From assembly GCA_021794575.1 (NCBI GenBank), contig JAJYQO010000039.1, positions 29,338-93,337 on the forward strand: a DNA stretch of 64,000 nucleotides. The letters run 5' to 3'. Below the pieces are notes generated by a model that saw only the letters and a program-made list of their open reading frames with translations, did not search any database and was not told where the DNA came from. The stretch comes from Pseudomonadota bacterium. Its GTDB lineage: Bacteria; Pseudomonadota; Gammaproteobacteria; Xanthomonadales; Rhodanobacteraceae. Of the stretch, positions 37,531 through 48,435 are shown piece after piece. The translations under genes were made by a program, and so were the position numbers. How positions within the stretch are numbered: position 1 is the stretch's first letter; each line of letters starts with the position of its first letter.

Positions 37531-38367
37531 ATGAACGAAGGTCCGAGTACCAGCGGCCCGGTGCGGCGCTCCTTCTGGGGCCGCCTGGGCCAGATGCTCG
37601 CCGGCGAGCCGCGCAACCAGGAGGAACTGCTCGAGGAGCTGCGCCTCGCCGCCGCCAACGGCCTGATCACCCGCGACACCCTGGCCATGATCGAAGGCGC
37701 CATGGAGGTCAGCGACCTGCGCGTGGCCGATGCCATGGTGCCGCGCGCGCAGATGGTGATGATCGGCGCCGACGCCAGCTTCGCCGAGGTGCTGGCCACG
37801 GTCACCGAATCCGGCCATTCGCGCTTTCCGGTGCACGGCGAGGACAAGGACGAGATCCGCGGCATCCTGCTGGCCAAGGATCTGCTGCGCTTCCACGACC
37901 GCAGCACCGATTTCGACCTGGCCGGCCTGCTGCGCCCGGTGACGCTGATCCCCGAGTCGATGCACCTGAACGTGCTGCTGGGCGAGTTTCGCCGCAACCG
38001 CAACCACATGGCGGTGGTGGTGGACGAGTACGGCGGCGTGGCCGGACTGATCACCATCGAGGACGTGCTGGAGCAAATCGTCGGCGAGATCGACGACGAA
38101 CATGACGACGAGCAGGCGCCGCGTATTCAGCCGCAACCGGACGGCAGCTACCTGGTCGACGCGCTAACACCCATCGACGAGTTCAACGAGCAGTTGGGCA
38201 GCAGTTTCCCGGACGAGGCCTTCGACACCGTCGGCGGCCTGGTGACCGACGCCATCGGCCACCTGCCGGAACGTGACGAGCAGGCCGAATTGGCCGGTTT
38301 CGTGTTCCGCGTCAGCGCCGCCGACGACCGCCGCGTGCTGCAACTGCGCGTGACGCGCGCGGCATGA
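37531..38367 (+). CDS. corC: CorC/HlyC-type CBS-domain transporter-associated protein
   Basis: The 278-residue protein has two CBS domains (about 65-185; MVPRAQMVMIGADASFAEVL and HMAVVVDEYGGVAGLITIED) and a C-terminal CorC_HlyC domain (DTVGGLVTDAIGHLP). It corresponds to E. coli CorC/YbeX, linked to magnesium/cobalt efflux and ribosome-related stress. The preceding frame includes an alternative ATG at 37516. It lies 67 bases after ybeY and its stop overlaps the DUF4105 start (ATGA). In many relatives lnt follows here; in this window it does not. Confidence 0.93.
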   Translation: MNEGPSTSGPVRRSFWGRLGQMLAGEPRNQEELLEELRLAAANGLITRDTLAMIEGAMEVSDLRVADAMVPRAQMVMIGADASFAEVLATVTESGHSRFPVHGEDKDEIRGILLAKDLLRFHDRSTDFDLAGLLRPVTLIPESMHLNVLLGEFRRNRNHMAVVVDEYGGVAGLITIEDVLEQIVGEIDDEHDDEQAPRIQPQPDGSYLVDALTPIDEFNEQLGSSFPDEAFDTVGGLVTDAIGHLPERDEQAELAGFVFRVSAADDRRVLQLRVTRAA

Positions 38368-39593
38368 AGCCGCTGGCGCGGCTGCTGGCGGCGCTGGCGC
38401 TGCTGCTGGGCCTGGCCGCGCAAGCGCGCGCGGGCATCGCCAGCGCCCCCGGCCGTGACCTCGAGGTGGAACTGGTCACCTACGGCCCGGGCCGCGTGTA
38501 CTGGGAGCGCTTCGGCCACGACGCCATCATCCTGCGCGACACGCGCAGCGGCGAAGCGGTCAGCTTCAACTACGGCGTGTTCGATTTCGACACGCGCGAT
38601 TTCTTCCTCAAGTTCATCCGCGGCCACCTGCTGTACAGCATGGATGCGGAATACGCGGGGCCGGAGATCGCCAGCTACATCGCCGCTGGGCGCGCGGTGC
38701 GCATCGAGCGATTGGCACTCAGCGCTGCACAGGCCTCGACGCTGCGCGATTTCCTGCTGTGGAACGATGAGCCGCAGCATCGTGACTACCGCTACGACTA
38801 TTTCACCGACAACTGCACGACGCGCGTGCGCGACGCGCTGAATCTGGCGCTGGGCGCACAGTTGTTCACGCAGACGCAGGCACCCGCCACGGATCGCAGC
38901 TTCCGCTCGCAGGCGCTGCGCATGCTGGCACACGACAAACCACTGATGCTATTGGTGGATTTGGGCCTGGGGCCGTACGCGGATCGTCCGCTGACGCTGT
39001 GGCAGGACGCGTTTCTGCCGGTGACGCTCTCCGATCTGGTGCGGCGGGTGCGGATAGCGGACGGCGCTGGTGGCGCGCGGCCGCTGGTGGCCGCGTCGAA
39101 ACGGGTCTACGCCGGCGACGTGCGCGCACCGCCGCCGGTACCGCCGCATCTGCTGCTGCCGCTGCTGGCACTGGGACTGGCCTGGGCTGCGGCGATCGCC
39201 TGCGGCGTGCGCGCGCGCGCCGGACGCGCCACGCGTTTCGCGGCTGCCGGCGCCGTGGCCTTGTACGCCCTGCTGGCGGGTCTGGCCGGACTGGTCATGC
39301 TGGCGCTGTGGACGCTGACCACGCACCGCGCGGCCTGGGCCAACCAGAACCTCCTGCAATTCGACCCGGCGCTGCTGCTTCTGGCCTGGCCGCTGGCGCG
39401 CAGTTTCGGCGCGCGCCGCGCGCTCGGGCGCTGGGCGCGCGCGCTGACGCTGCTGCTGGCCGCGCTGAGCCTGTCCGGTCTAGCTGGCCATCTCGGTGGC
39501 CTGCTGGGACAGCAGAACCTGCACTGGATCGCTTTCGCGTTGCCGATCAACCTGACGCTGGCCGCGATCGCCTGGCGCGCGGCGCGCGCCTGA
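38364..39593 (+). CDS. DUF4105 membrane protein
   Basis: The 409-residue protein has a signal peptide (to about residue 23), a periplasmic DUF4105 domain (about 30-240; VYWERFGHDAIILRDT and YRYDYFTDNCTTRVRDALN) and five C-terminal membrane helices. The conserved His, Asp, Asn-Cys motif in the DUF4105 part resembles a papain-like cysteine site, and the family includes the lipoprotein N-acyltransferase-type Lnb N-terminal domain. Coupled to corC by ATGA. It may act in lipoprotein or envelope maturation; this is inference from family and position. Confidence 0.85.
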   Translation: MKPLARLLAALALLLGLAAQARAGIASAPGRDLEVELVTYGPGRVYWERFGHDAIILRDTRSGEAVSFNYGVFDFDTRDFFLKFIRGHLLYSMDAEYAGPEIASYIAAGRAVRIERLALSAAQASTLRDFLLWNDEPQHRDYRYDYFTDNCTTRVRDALNLALGAQLFTQTQAPATDRSFRSQALRMLAHDKPLMLLVDLGLGPYADRPLTLWQDAFLPVTLSDLVRRVRIADGAGGARPLVAASKRVYAGDVRAPPPVPPHLLLPLLALGLAWAAAIACGVRARAGRATRFAAAGAVALYALLAGLAGLVMLALWTLTTHRAAWANQNLLQFDPALLLLAWPLARSFGARRALGRWARALTLLLAALSLSGLAGHLGGLLGQQNLHWIAFALPINLTLAAIAWRAARA

Positions 39594-39646
39594 TCGGCGT
39601 CACCCGCGCGCGTTTTGACGCGGGCGGCAGCGAGGTCGCATGCAGC

Positions 39647-40363
39647 TCACGCGCTGTGGTCGGACCCGGCCAACAATTCGCGCAATAGCGGAATGGTGAT
39701 GCCACGCTGCCGCGCCAGCGCTGTATGGTCGATGCGCTCGAACAGCGTGTGCAAGCTGGACAGGTCGCGCGCGGCGCGCGCGAACAGCCAGTCCAGCACG
39801 GCCGGCTCCAGCGCCAAGCCACGCTCCATGGCCCAGTCGCGCACCAGCGCGCGACGCGCTGCCTCGTCCAGCGGCGCGATCGGCACCTGCACGCAGGCGC
39901 CCAGGCGCGAGCGCAGGTCCGGCAGAGCCAGCGGCAGCACCGGCAGCGGCGCGCGCGCGGCCAGCAGCAGCGCGGCACCTTCGGCGCGCATACGGTTGTA
40001 AAGGTCGAACAGGGCATGCTCGGCCACATCCGAGCCCGCCAACGCGTCCAGATCGTCCAGCGCGAGCAGGTCCGCGCCGTCCAGCGCGCGCAGCGCCGTC
40101 GGCGACGCCGCGATGCGCGCGACGCTCGCGTATCGTGCGCGATGTCCCCGCACCTGCGCGTCTTGGCAAGCGGCCATCAGCAGGTGCGTCTTGCCGCTGC
40201 CGGCCGGCCCGCTCAACAGTGTCCACGGCGCACGCTGGCTGTCTGCCAGCGCCCGCGCGGCGGCCAGCGCGGCGGCATTGCCCGGGCCCACGCGAAACTG
40301 CGCGAAACGCTGCCGCGGCGGCCAGCGCAGCGCCAGCGGAATCTGCCTCGCATGCGAGGTCAA
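39647..40363 (-). CDS. hda: DnaA inactivator Hda
   Basis: The 238-residue AAA+ protein has Walker A LLSGPAGSGKTHLLMAA (about residues 48-64), Walker B LLALDDLDAL and DnaA-like RSRLGACVQVPIAPLD. With the sliding clamp, Hda promotes ATP hydrolysis by DnaA to prevent re-initiation. The N-terminus IPLALRWPPRQRFAQF includes the QxxLxL-like clamp-binding region as QIPLAL. The start is TTG at 40363 overlapping the stop of the AI-2E gene (TTGA); no in-frame ATG precedes the conserved N-terminus. Confidence 0.93.
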   Translation of the reverse strand: MTSHARQIPLALRWPPRQRFAQFRVGPGNAAALAAARALADSQRAPWTLLSGPAGSGKTHLLMAACQDAQVRGHRARYASVARIAASPTALRALDGADLLALDDLDALAGSDVAEHALFDLYNRMRAEGAALLLAARAPLPVLPLALPDLRSRLGACVQVPIAPLDEAARRALVRDWAMERGLALEPAVLDWLFARAARDLSSLHTLFERIDHTALARQRGITIPLLRELLAGSDHSA

Positions 40364-41499
40364 GGCGCGTCTCGGGGCGGCTCACGCGGCGCAGCGGTGT
40401 CGTCCGGCGCCGGCGCGGCCGGCGCGACGCCATTAGGCGCGCGCGCATACAGGGTACTGGCGATGTAGCGCTCGTGCGCATAGCGCAGCAGCACCACCGC
40501 GACCGCCGCCAACGGCAGCGCCACCAGCACACCGAAGAACCCGAACAACTGAGCGCCGGCCAGCACCGCGAACATCACCGCCACCGGATGCAGACCGATC
40601 TTGTCGCCCACCAGCTTGGGCACCAGCACGTAGCTCTCCAGCAATTGACCGGCGCCGAACACGCACAACACCAGCACCAGATGCAGCCAGTCCACGCCGT
40701 ACTGCACCAGCACCGCAATCAGCGCCGCAATCAGTCCGGTGATGAATCCCAGGTAAGGCACGAAGCTGACCAGCCCGGCGGCAATGCCGATCAGCGGGCC
40801 CAGGCCTAGCTGCGCCACAAACGCCAGCGCCAGCGCGTAATACACGCCGAGCCCCAGCATCACCAGCAGCTGGCCCTTGAAGAACGAGCCCAGCACGGCG
40901 TCGGACTCGCGCGCCAGCCGCGTCAATGTGGGTTCGACCGGGCGCGGCAGCAGTTCGCGCACGCGCGCCACCAGCACGTCCCAGTCGCGCAACAGGTAGA
41001 AGAACACCACCGGCACCAACACCAAGTTGGTGGCCCACTCCAGCAGTACCAGACCGGAGCGCGTGACGTGGCCCAGCAGCGTGGCGGCGAAACCGCCGGC
41101 CTGCTGCCAGTGTTGTTGCAGCAGCGCAATCACATGCTGCGGATCGAAGGTTTCCGGCGCCAGGCGCAGGTGCCGCTGCAACCACGGTGTCGCGGTGTCG
41201 CGAAACCACACCAGCGCCGCCGGCAACGCCGCGATCAGGCGCGCGAATTGATGCTCGAGCAACGGCAGCAGGATGGCCAGCAAACCGATCAGCGTCAGGC
41301 TGAACATCACGAACACCAGCGTCACCGCCAGCGTTCGCGACATGCGCCGCTCGAGCCGGTCGGCCAGCGGATCGGCGATATACGCCAGCAGCGCGGCCAA
41401 TGCGAACGGCGTCAGCACCGGCGCCAGCAGCCACAGCACGTAGCCGACCACCGCGGCCAGCAGCGCGAGTTGCAGGCGATACAGCGCTTCCTGACCCAT
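40360..41499 (-). CDS. AI-2E family transporter/PerM-like permease
   Basis: The 379-residue protein has about eight membrane helices with the AI-2E/UPF0118 signatures LAALLAYIADPLADRLERR and GLVSFVPYLGFITGLIAALIA, and a disordered C-terminus. Family members have been linked to autoinducer-2 or sodium/proton transport, but the role here is unknown. The ATG at 41499 overlaps the stop of the upstream gene by one base (TGATG). Next to hda, as in many relatives. Confidence 0.91.
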   Translation of the reverse strand: MGQEALYRLQLALLAAVVGYVLWLLAPVLTPFALAALLAYIADPLADRLERRMSRTLAVTLVFVMFSLTLIGLLAILLPLLEHQFARLIAALPAALVWFRDTATPWLQRHLRLAPETFDPQHVIALLQQHWQQAGGFAATLLGHVTRSGLVLLEWATNLVLVPVVFFYLLRDWDVLVARVRELLPRPVEPTLTRLARESDAVLGSFFKGQLLVMLGLGVYYALALAFVAQLGLGPLIGIAAGLVSFVPYLGFITGLIAALIAVLVQYGVDWLHLVLVLCVFGAGQLLESYVLVPKLVGDKIGLHPVAVMFAVLAGAQLFGFFGVLVALPLAAVAVVLLRYAHERYIASTLYARAPNGVAPAAPAPDDTAAPREPPRDAP

Positions 41500-42101
41500 C
41501 AGTGCACTCCTTTCAGCCGCCGGATGCGGCGCGCGCGCGCGCCCCAACGCAGCACGTAGTCGAGCCCGCTGGCCACGGTCAGCGTGCCCACTGCCCAGGC
41601 CGGACCGCGCAGCGGCAGGAACTGTACGGCGGGCGACCACACCAGCGTCACCAGCACCGCGAGCAGGAAGGCGATCTGCGCCAGTGTGTTCAGCTTGGAC
41701 AGCAGGCTGGGACGCACCGTCAGCGGCCCCAGCAGCATGCGCCAGGCCAGCGCACCGGCAACGATCACCACGTCGCGCGCCAGTACCAGCAGGGTCAACA
41801 GCAGCGGCACCGCACCGACATAAGTCAAGGCGATGAACCCGCCGACCAGCAGCAGCTTGTCGGCCAACGGGTCGAGCAATTCTCCGAGCCGGCTCTGCCA
41901 TGCGAAGCGCCGCGCCAGGAAACCGTCGAATGCGTCGGTCAGCGCCGCCAGCGCAGCCAGGACCAGCGCCGTGCGGTAATCGCGATAGCCGATCGCCAGC
42001 GCCACCGGCAACGCCAGCAGTACGCGCGCGGCGGTCAGCAAATTTGGCAGGTGGCGCCAGCGCGTGGCCGTCACCTGCGGCGCTGCGAACACCTGGCGCA
42101 T
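41499..42101 (-). CDS. CDP-alcohol phosphatidyltransferase family protein (PgsA-like)
   Basis: The 200-residue membrane protein contains the full CDP-alcohol motif DAFDGFLARRF followed by GELLDPLADK, the catalytic aspartates of D-x2-DG-x2-AR-x8-G-x3-D-x3-D. It transfers a CDP-activated phosphatidyl or alcohol group, as PgsA does to form phosphatidylglycerol phosphate. Whether this copy is the main PgsA or a specialised relative cannot be told from sequence. The ATG at 42101 gives MRQVFAAPQ; longer upstream frame is not typical. It lies 7 bases downstream of DUF2066. Confidence 0.9.
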   Translation of the reverse strand: MRQVFAAPQVTATRWRHLPNLLTAARVLLALPVALAIGYRDYRTALVLAALAALTDAFDGFLARRFAWQSRLGELLDPLADKLLLVGGFIALTYVGAVPLLLTLLVLARDVVIVAGALAWRMLLGPLTVRPSLLSKLNTLAQIAFLLAVLVTLVWSPAVQFLPLRGPAWAVGTLTVASGLDYVLRWGARARRIRRLKGVH

Positions 42102-42108
42102 GACGGTC

Positions 42109-43089
42109 TCAGCGCACCCAGTCAAGCGCAACGTCCGCGCCGGGCTGCGCACCTGCGTTCACCATATGGCCACTGGCGGCGAGGTCCGCCGCGACCGTCG
42201 TCAGCGGCACGTCGAGCTGCAGTGACAGCAGCAGGCTGTCGCCGTCGGCCTGCAGTGGCCGCACACCGTGGATGCGTGGATCGCTGCGCAGCAGCAGCAT
42301 CAATGCGGCGTATTGTCGGGCCGAGCGCAGATCGCCCACCCACAGTCGTCCCACGGTACCGCCAGCTTGCGCGGGCGCTGCCGCGAAGCGCGCCACCAGC
42401 CTGTCGGCTGCCGCGTTTCCGGCCACCACCAGCGCTGCGCCCGCATTGGCGGCCGGCGCCTGCCAAGACTGACGCGTGACGCCGGTAACCAGGGTCCAAT
42501 TGCCGATGCCGTCGGCGATGTCGCCGACCAGCGCCAGCCCGGTGTGGTACTGCCGCGCCAGTTGATCCAGCGCTGTGTTATCGCCCGCGACCAGCGCCGA
42601 GGCGGTCGGAGCACCCGCCTGCGGCAGTACGAACTTGATGCCGCGCGCTGCGCCGGCGGCCTGTAGGGCCGCGACCGACGCCGCGTCCGGCGGCTGTCCG
42701 CCGATGCTGGCCATCACCAGAACCGGTGGTCGCGGCGCCGGCCAAACCGGCAGCGCCAGGCGCCGCGCCAGACTCTCCAGAGCCTGCGGATCAAAATCGA
42801 CATCCAGCAGTAACGCGCCGCTGGCGCCCCGGGTGTAACGATAGTTCTTGACCAGCGCCGGCGCATCGGCCAGCGCAGCCGCCACACCCGGCTGAGCGGC
42901 AACCTGCAGGTTGCCGCTCAACTGCACTAGGACCACGCCGGCAGCCTGCACGATGGCCTGATTGCGGGCGGCCGCACCGGTATCGGCCACCGGGACGATG
43001 GCGCGATACAGCGCATCCGACGCGTGCACCGGCAGCAAGGCGCCACAGACGCCGCCGATCCACAGCACAACCCAGCACAACGCGCGCAT
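42109..43089 (-). CDS. DUF2066 domain-containing periplasmic protein
   Basis: The 326-residue precursor has a signal peptide (hydrophobic core [16 protein letters not shown], cleavage near HAS). The DUF2066 layout follows: [20 protein letters not shown] near the N-terminus and [19 protein letters not shown] in the middle. Function is unknown. GGAGG lies about 4 bases before the ATG at 43089. It is first in the DUF2066-CDP-transferase-AI-2E-hda run and divergent from purM, the arrangement in many gammaproteobacteria. Confidence 0.9.
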   Translation of the reverse strand: MRALCWVVLWIGGVCGALLPVHASDALYRAIVPVADTGAAARNQAIVQAAGVVLVQLSGNLQVAAQPGVAAALADAPALVKNYRYTRGASGALLLDVDFDPQALESLARRLALPVWPAPRPPVLVMASIGGQPPDAASVAALQAAGAARGIKFVLPQAGAPTASALVAGDNTALDQLARQYHTGLALVGDIADGIGNWTLVTGVTRQSWQAPAANAGAALVVAGNAAADRLVARFAAAPAQAGGTVGRLWVGDLRSARQYAALMLLLRSDPRIHGVRPLQADGDSLLLSLQLDVPLTTVAADLAASGHMVNAGAQPGADVALDWVR

Positions 43090-43255
43090 GGCGCCTCCGT
43101 CTTCTGCAACCCGGGCCGGGCAATCGGCGCTGCACGCGCCGCCCAGCCGCGGCAGTCTGCCCAATCGCGGCGGCGGCGTCCATCGCGCGCCCGGCGTAGC
43201 GGGCGCGACTGTTATCATCGTGGGCCGTTTCCGAACCGGCTGCGCCGCGACCGCC

Positions 43256-44299
43256 ATGAGCACGCCGCACCAGAGCCTGACCTATCGCGCCGCTGGCGTG
43301 GACATCGACGCCGGCGCCGAACTGGTCGAGCGCATAAAGCCGCACGTGGCGCGCACCATGCGCGCGGGCGTCCTGGGTGGACTGGGCGGCTTCGGCGCTC
43401 TGTTCGAACTGGGTGGACGCTTCCGCGAGCCGGTGTTGGTGTCCGGTACCGACGGCGTCGGCACCAAACTCAAGCTGGCGCAAGAACTGGATCGCCACGA
43501 CGGCATCGGCATCGATCTGGTGGCCATGTGCGTCAACGACGTGCTGGTGCAGGGCGCCGAGCCGCTGTTCTTCCTCGACTATTTCGCCACCGGCAAGCTC
43601 GAGGTGGCCACCGCCGAACGCGTGATCGCCGGCATCGCGCGCGGCTGCGAGCTGGCCGGCTGCGCGCTGGTCGGCGGCGAAACCGCCGAGATGCCCGACA
43701 TGTACCCGCCCGGCGAGTACGACCTGGCCGGCTTCTGCGTCGGCGCAGTGGAGAAATCCGCGCTGCTCGATGGCCGCCGTGTGCAGTCCGGCGACGTGCT
43801 GATCGGCATCGCCTCCAGCGGCGCGCACGCCAACGGTTTCTCGCTGATCCGTCGCATCCTCGATCGCGCCGGCAAGCCATGGGGACTCGACATCGGCGGC
43901 GTCGGCCTGGCCGACGCGCTGTTGGCACCCACCGAAATCTATGTGCAGCCCATGCTGCGCCTGCTGGCCGAATTGCCGCCGCACGCCATGGCGCACATCA
44001 CCGGCGGCGGCTTGACTGAAAACATCATCCGCGTGGTGCCGGAACACCTGGCGCTGGACATCGACGCCAGTGCCTGGCCGCTGCCGCCGCTGTTTGCCTG
44101 GCTGGCCGAAGTGGGCCAGCTCGGCGATGCCGAGCTGTGGCGCACGTTCAACTGCGGCATCGGCTTCGTAGTGCTGGTGGATGCCGCGCAAGCGACGGCC
44201 ACTGACGCCTGGCTGGACCATGCGGGGATGACGCACTGGCGCATCGGCACGGTGACGCCGGCGCGCGCCGGCCAGCCGCGCGTGCGCATCACGCGCTGA
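43256..44299 (+). CDS. purM: Phosphoribosylformylglycinamidine cyclo-ligase
   Basis: The 347-residue AIR synthetase closes the imidazole ring of the purine precursor [53 protein letters not shown] and [11 protein letters not shown] are the PurM ATP/substrate signatures. TATCAT at 43213-43218 may be its -10 element, though no good -35 is visible. Followed after 4 bases by purN. Confidence 0.97.
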   Translation: MSTPHQSLTYRAAGVDIDAGAELVERIKPHVARTMRAGVLGGLGGFGALFELGGRFREPVLVSGTDGVGTKLKLAQELDRHDGIGIDLVAMCVNDVLVQGAEPLFFLDYFATGKLEVATAERVIAGIARGCELAGCALVGGETAEMPDMYPPGEYDLAGFCVGAVEKSALLDGRRVQSGDVLIGIASSGAHANGFSLIRRILDRAGKPWGLDIGGVGLADALLAPTEIYVQPMLRLLAELPPHAMAHITGGGLTENIIRVVPEHLALDIDASAWPLPPLFAWLAEVGQLGDAELWRTFNCGIGFVVLVDAAQATATDAWLDHAGMTHWRIGTVTPARAGQPRVRITR

Positions 44300-44303
44300 A
44301 GCC

Positions 44304-44963
44304 ATGCCGCATGCACGCCTGGCTGTGCTGGTTTCCGGCCGCGGCAGCAATCTCGAGGCACTGCATGCCGCCTGCGGCAGCGGACGCCTCGCCGCCGAAA
44401 TCGCGCTGGTCGCCAGCAACCGGCCCGATGCCCTGGCATTGACCCGCGCCCGCGCGGCCGGCATCGCCACACTGGCATGCGACAGCCGTGGCACGGGTGA
44501 CCGCGCCGCCTGGGACATGGCGTTCATGGCCGCTGTCGGCGCCGCGCGTCCGGACTGGATCGTCCTCGCCGGCTTCATGCGCCGGCTGGACGGCGCGGCC
44601 ATCGCGCCATGGGCGGGGCGCATGCTCAACATCCATCCCTCGCTGCTGCCCAGGCATCCGGGCCTGGATACGCATCGGCGCGCGCTCGAGGCCGGCGATG
44701 CCGAACATGGCGCCAGCGTGCACTTCGTCACCGCCGAACTGGATGGCGGACCGGTGCTGGCGCAGGCGCGCGTGCCGGTGCTGCCCGACGATACACCGGA
44801 GCGGCTCGCCGCGCGTCTGCTGCCGCTGGAACACCGGCTGCTGGTGGCCAGCCTGGGCGCGCTGCTGTCCGGGCGTGTGCGGCTGCACGGCGACCGCGTG
44901 TGGGTGGATGGGCACGCCGCGGTGCGACCGCTGCAATTGAGCGCCGACGGCAACCTGAGCTGA
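44304..44963 (+). CDS. purN: Phosphoribosylglycinamide formyltransferase
   Basis: The 219-residue enzyme transfers a formyl group from 10-formyl-THF to GAR. The N-terminal LAVLVSGRGSNLEALHAA, catalytic NIHPSLLPRHPGLDTHRRAL (Asn and His) and HFVTAELDGGPVLAQ (with the Asp) are diagnostic. It lies 4 bases after purM, as an operon. The order purM-purN is unusual only in that the two are 20 kb from purEK. Confidence 0.96.
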   Translation: MPHARLAVLVSGRGSNLEALHAACGSGRLAAEIALVASNRPDALALTRARAAGIATLACDSRGTGDRAAWDMAFMAAVGAARPDWIVLAGFMRRLDGAAIAPWAGRMLNIHPSLLPRHPGLDTHRRALEAGDAEHGASVHFVTAELDGGPVLAQARVPVLPDDTPERLAARLLPLEHRLLVASLGALLSGRVRLHGDRVWVDGHAAVRPLQLSADGNLS

Positions 44964-45039
44964 CCCAAGCCGCCTTGTGCGCCGATTCAGCCGCGCGCCG
45001 GCAAGCTGCCGGTCAAGCCATCCTCATGGAACACCGCCG

Positions 45040-45780
45040 ATGCGCATCGATCGCCATCCCGCAGCACGCCTGCGCGCGCTGCTGCCGGCCCTGCTGCTGG
45101 CGCCACTGTCGATTCCGCTGGCGGCCAGCGCAACGACGGCCGCCGCGCCCACGCCGTTCAGCGCCCAGTACCGCGTGTTGCGCGACGGCGACGCCATCGG
45201 CACGGCCACGCTGAGCCTGGCCCGTGACGGCACCGGCTACGTGTTCAGCAACGTCACCAAGGGCAATGCCGGACTGGCCGCGCTGCTCGGCCTGGACGTC
45301 AGCGAGTCCTCGCGCTTCGACTGGCGGAGTGGCGCGCCGCTGGATCTGGACTACCGCTACCGCATGCGCAGTGCGTTCAAAACCATCACCCGCGGCGCGC
45401 GCTTCGACTGGTCGGCTGGGCGCATCACCGTGGACAACGGCAAGTCGCAGGCGCAGTACGCCGCTGCGCCGGGCACGGTGGACCGCAACCTCGCCGTGCT
45501 GCTGCTGGCGCAGCGCGTGGACGCCGGCGCGCGCGGCGCGGTGGTGGTGCCGGTGGCGATGGACGATCACATCTCACAGCAGCACTACGCCATCGCCACC
45601 ACGCCGGTGACCGTGCGGGTGCCGGCCGGGCGCTACCAGGCTTATGCCGTGCAGCGCAGCGACGCCGACAACGGCCTGCGCGCGTGGTACGCACCACCGC
45701 TGCTGGCGCCCGTGCGCATGGAGCAGCGCGACGGCAAGGGCACGGTGTATCTGCTGGAGCTGGCGCAGGCGCCGCGGTGA
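45040..45780 (+). CDS. DUF3108 domain-containing periplasmic protein
   Basis: The 246-residue precursor has an alanine-rich signal peptide (to about residue 36) and a DUF3108 beta-rich domain with [31 protein letters not shown] and [19 protein letters not shown]. Function unknown; members often accompany purN or envelope genes. It is 76 bases downstream of purN and converges on murA with 4 bases between stops. Confidence 0.88.
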   Translation: MRIDRHPAARLRALLPALLLAPLSIPLAASATTAAAPTPFSAQYRVLRDGDAIGTATLSLARDGTGYVFSNVTKGNAGLAALLGLDVSESSRFDWRSGAPLDLDYRYRMRSAFKTITRGARFDWSAGRITVDNGKSQAQYAAAPGTVDRNLAVLLLAQRVDAGARGAVVVPVAMDDHISQQHYAIATTPVTVRVPAGRYQAYAVQRSDADNGLRAWYAPPLLAPVRMEQRDGKGTVYLLELAQAPR

Positions 45781-45784
45781 GGCC

Positions 45785-47047
<1,263 letters not shown>

Positions 47048-47090
47048 TCAGCGCTCCGAACCGTCCGCGGTGGCACACGCCGGCCCGCGC

Positions 47091-47327
47091 TCAGCCACGG
47101 GAGGTCTCATCCGGAGTTAGCGTCGTCAACGCCAGCGCGTGGATCGCACCACCCATCAGTTCGCCCAGCGTGGCATACACCATGCGATGGCGCGCCAGCG
47201 GGAGCTTGCCGGCAAAGCCGGCACACACCACGCGCGCTTCGAAGTGCACGCCATCCGGGCCGCTGACTTCGGCGCGCGCACCGGGCAGGCCTTGCTCGAT
47301 GAGGGTTTTGATCTGGTCGGGCTGCAT
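47091..47327 (-). CDS. ibaG: BolA family protein IbaG
   Basis: The 78-residue protein has the BolA fold with MQPDQIKTLIEQGLPGARAE and the conserved LARHRMVYATLGELM helix. BolA/IbaG proteins bind a [2Fe-2S] cluster with monothiol glutaredoxin (the grxD at 21.6 kb is a candidate partner). The ATG at 47327 fits the family length; the upstream frame is antisense to kdsD. Located just upstream of murA. Confidence 0.93.
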   Translation of the reverse strand: MQPDQIKTLIEQGLPGARAEVSGPDGVHFEARVVCAGFAGKLPLARHRMVYATLGELMGGAIHALALTTLTPDETSRG

Positions 47328-47439
47328 TGGATCCAGCGAAATGGCCGCATTCGCACCGGAGCGAACGGGTAGAATGCCGATCGGACATGGTAACGGATCG
47401 CGCCCGCGCCCGGTACCGCCCGCCCACCCGGATCCGACC

Positions 47440-48435
47440 GTGCCTGCCCAAACCGACACCGCATCGAGCAGCCGCGCCCTGATCGACAGCGCACGCCGCG
47501 TGGTGCTGACCGAGGCCGCCGCACTGCAGGCGCTGGCACCGCGCATCGACGGCGCGTTCGCGCAAGCATGCACGCTGATTCTGGCCAGTCACGGACGCGT
47601 GGTCACTAGCGGCCTGGGCAAATCCGGGCACATTGCGCGCAAGATCGCCGCCACACTGGCATCCACCGGCACGCCAGCGTTCTTCGTGCATTCGGGCGAG
47701 GCCAGTCATGGCGATCTGGGCATGATCACGCCCGGCGACGTGGTGCTGGCGCTGTCGTATTCAGGCGAAACCGAGGAACTGCTCACCATCCTGCCGCTGT
47801 TGAAGCGGCAGAGCATTCCGCTGCTGGCGATGACCGGCAAGCCGGGCTCGACGCTGGCCCGCCGCAGCGACGTGCACCTGGACGCCAGTGTGCCGGCCGA
47901 GGCCTGTCCGCTGGGCCTGGCGCCCACCGCCAGCACCACCGCCGCGCTGGCGCTGGGCGACGCGCTGGCCATCGCACTGCTGGAAGCGCGCGGTTTCACC
48001 GCCGATGATTTCGCGGTCTCGCATCCTGCCGGCAGCCTGGGCCGACGCTTGCTGCTGCGCATCGAGGACGTCATGCACCGCGGCGCCGGGGTTCCGGCGG
48101 TAGCGCAGGATGCCACGCTGATCGAGGCGCTGATGGAAATGACCCGCAAGGGCCTGGGCATGACCGCGATCGTGGACGCGCAGCAGCGCCTGCTGGGCGT
48201 GTTCACCGATGGCGACCTGCGGCGGGCGCTGGACGGCGGCACGTCCGACTTGCGCGGCACGCCGGTCCGCGAGGTGATGACGCGCACGCCCCGTAGCATC
48301 GCGCCGCAACGCCTCGCCGGCGAGGCCGCGCAGCTGATGGAACAGCACAAGATCCAGGGCCTGCTGGTGGTCGACGGCGAATACCTAGTCGGTGTGGTGA
48401 CCTTTCTCGATCTGCTGCGCGCCAAGGTGGTCTGA
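47440..48435 (+). CDS. kdsD: D-arabinose 5-phosphate isomerase
   Basis: The product (331 residues) has a SIS domain (VVTSGLGKSGHIARKIAATL, FFVHSGEASHGDLGMI, CPLGLAPTASTTAALALGDA) and two C-terminal CBS domains. It turns ribulose-5-P into arabinose-5-P, the first step of Kdo synthesis for LPS. The start is taken as GTG 47440, which gives the usual N-terminal length and has GGA about 7 bases upstream. An in-frame ATG at 47374 would add 22 residues, but it overlaps a TAGAAT that could be a -10 element. First in the kds-lpt run. Confidence 0.93.
   Translation: MPAQTDTASSSRALIDSARRVVLTEAAALQALAPRIDGAFAQACTLILASHGRVVTSGLGKSGHIARKIAATLASTGTPAFFVHSGEASHGDLGMITPGDVVLALSYSGETEELLTILPLLKRQSIPLLAMTGKPGSTLARRSDVHLDASVPAEACPLGLAPTASTTAALALGDALAIALLEARGFTADDFAVSHPAGSLGRRLLLRIEDVMHRGAGVPAVAQDATLIEALMEMTRKGLGMTAIVDAQQRLLGVFTDGDLRRALDGGTSDLRGTPVREVMTRTPRSIAPQRLAGEAAQLMEQHKIQGLLVVDGEYLVGVVTFLDLLRAKVV

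Noticed and set aside
42791..44968. 725-codon minus-strand frame opposite purM and purN
   Set aside because: purM and purN carry all catalytic motifs; the opposite frame is low-complexity.
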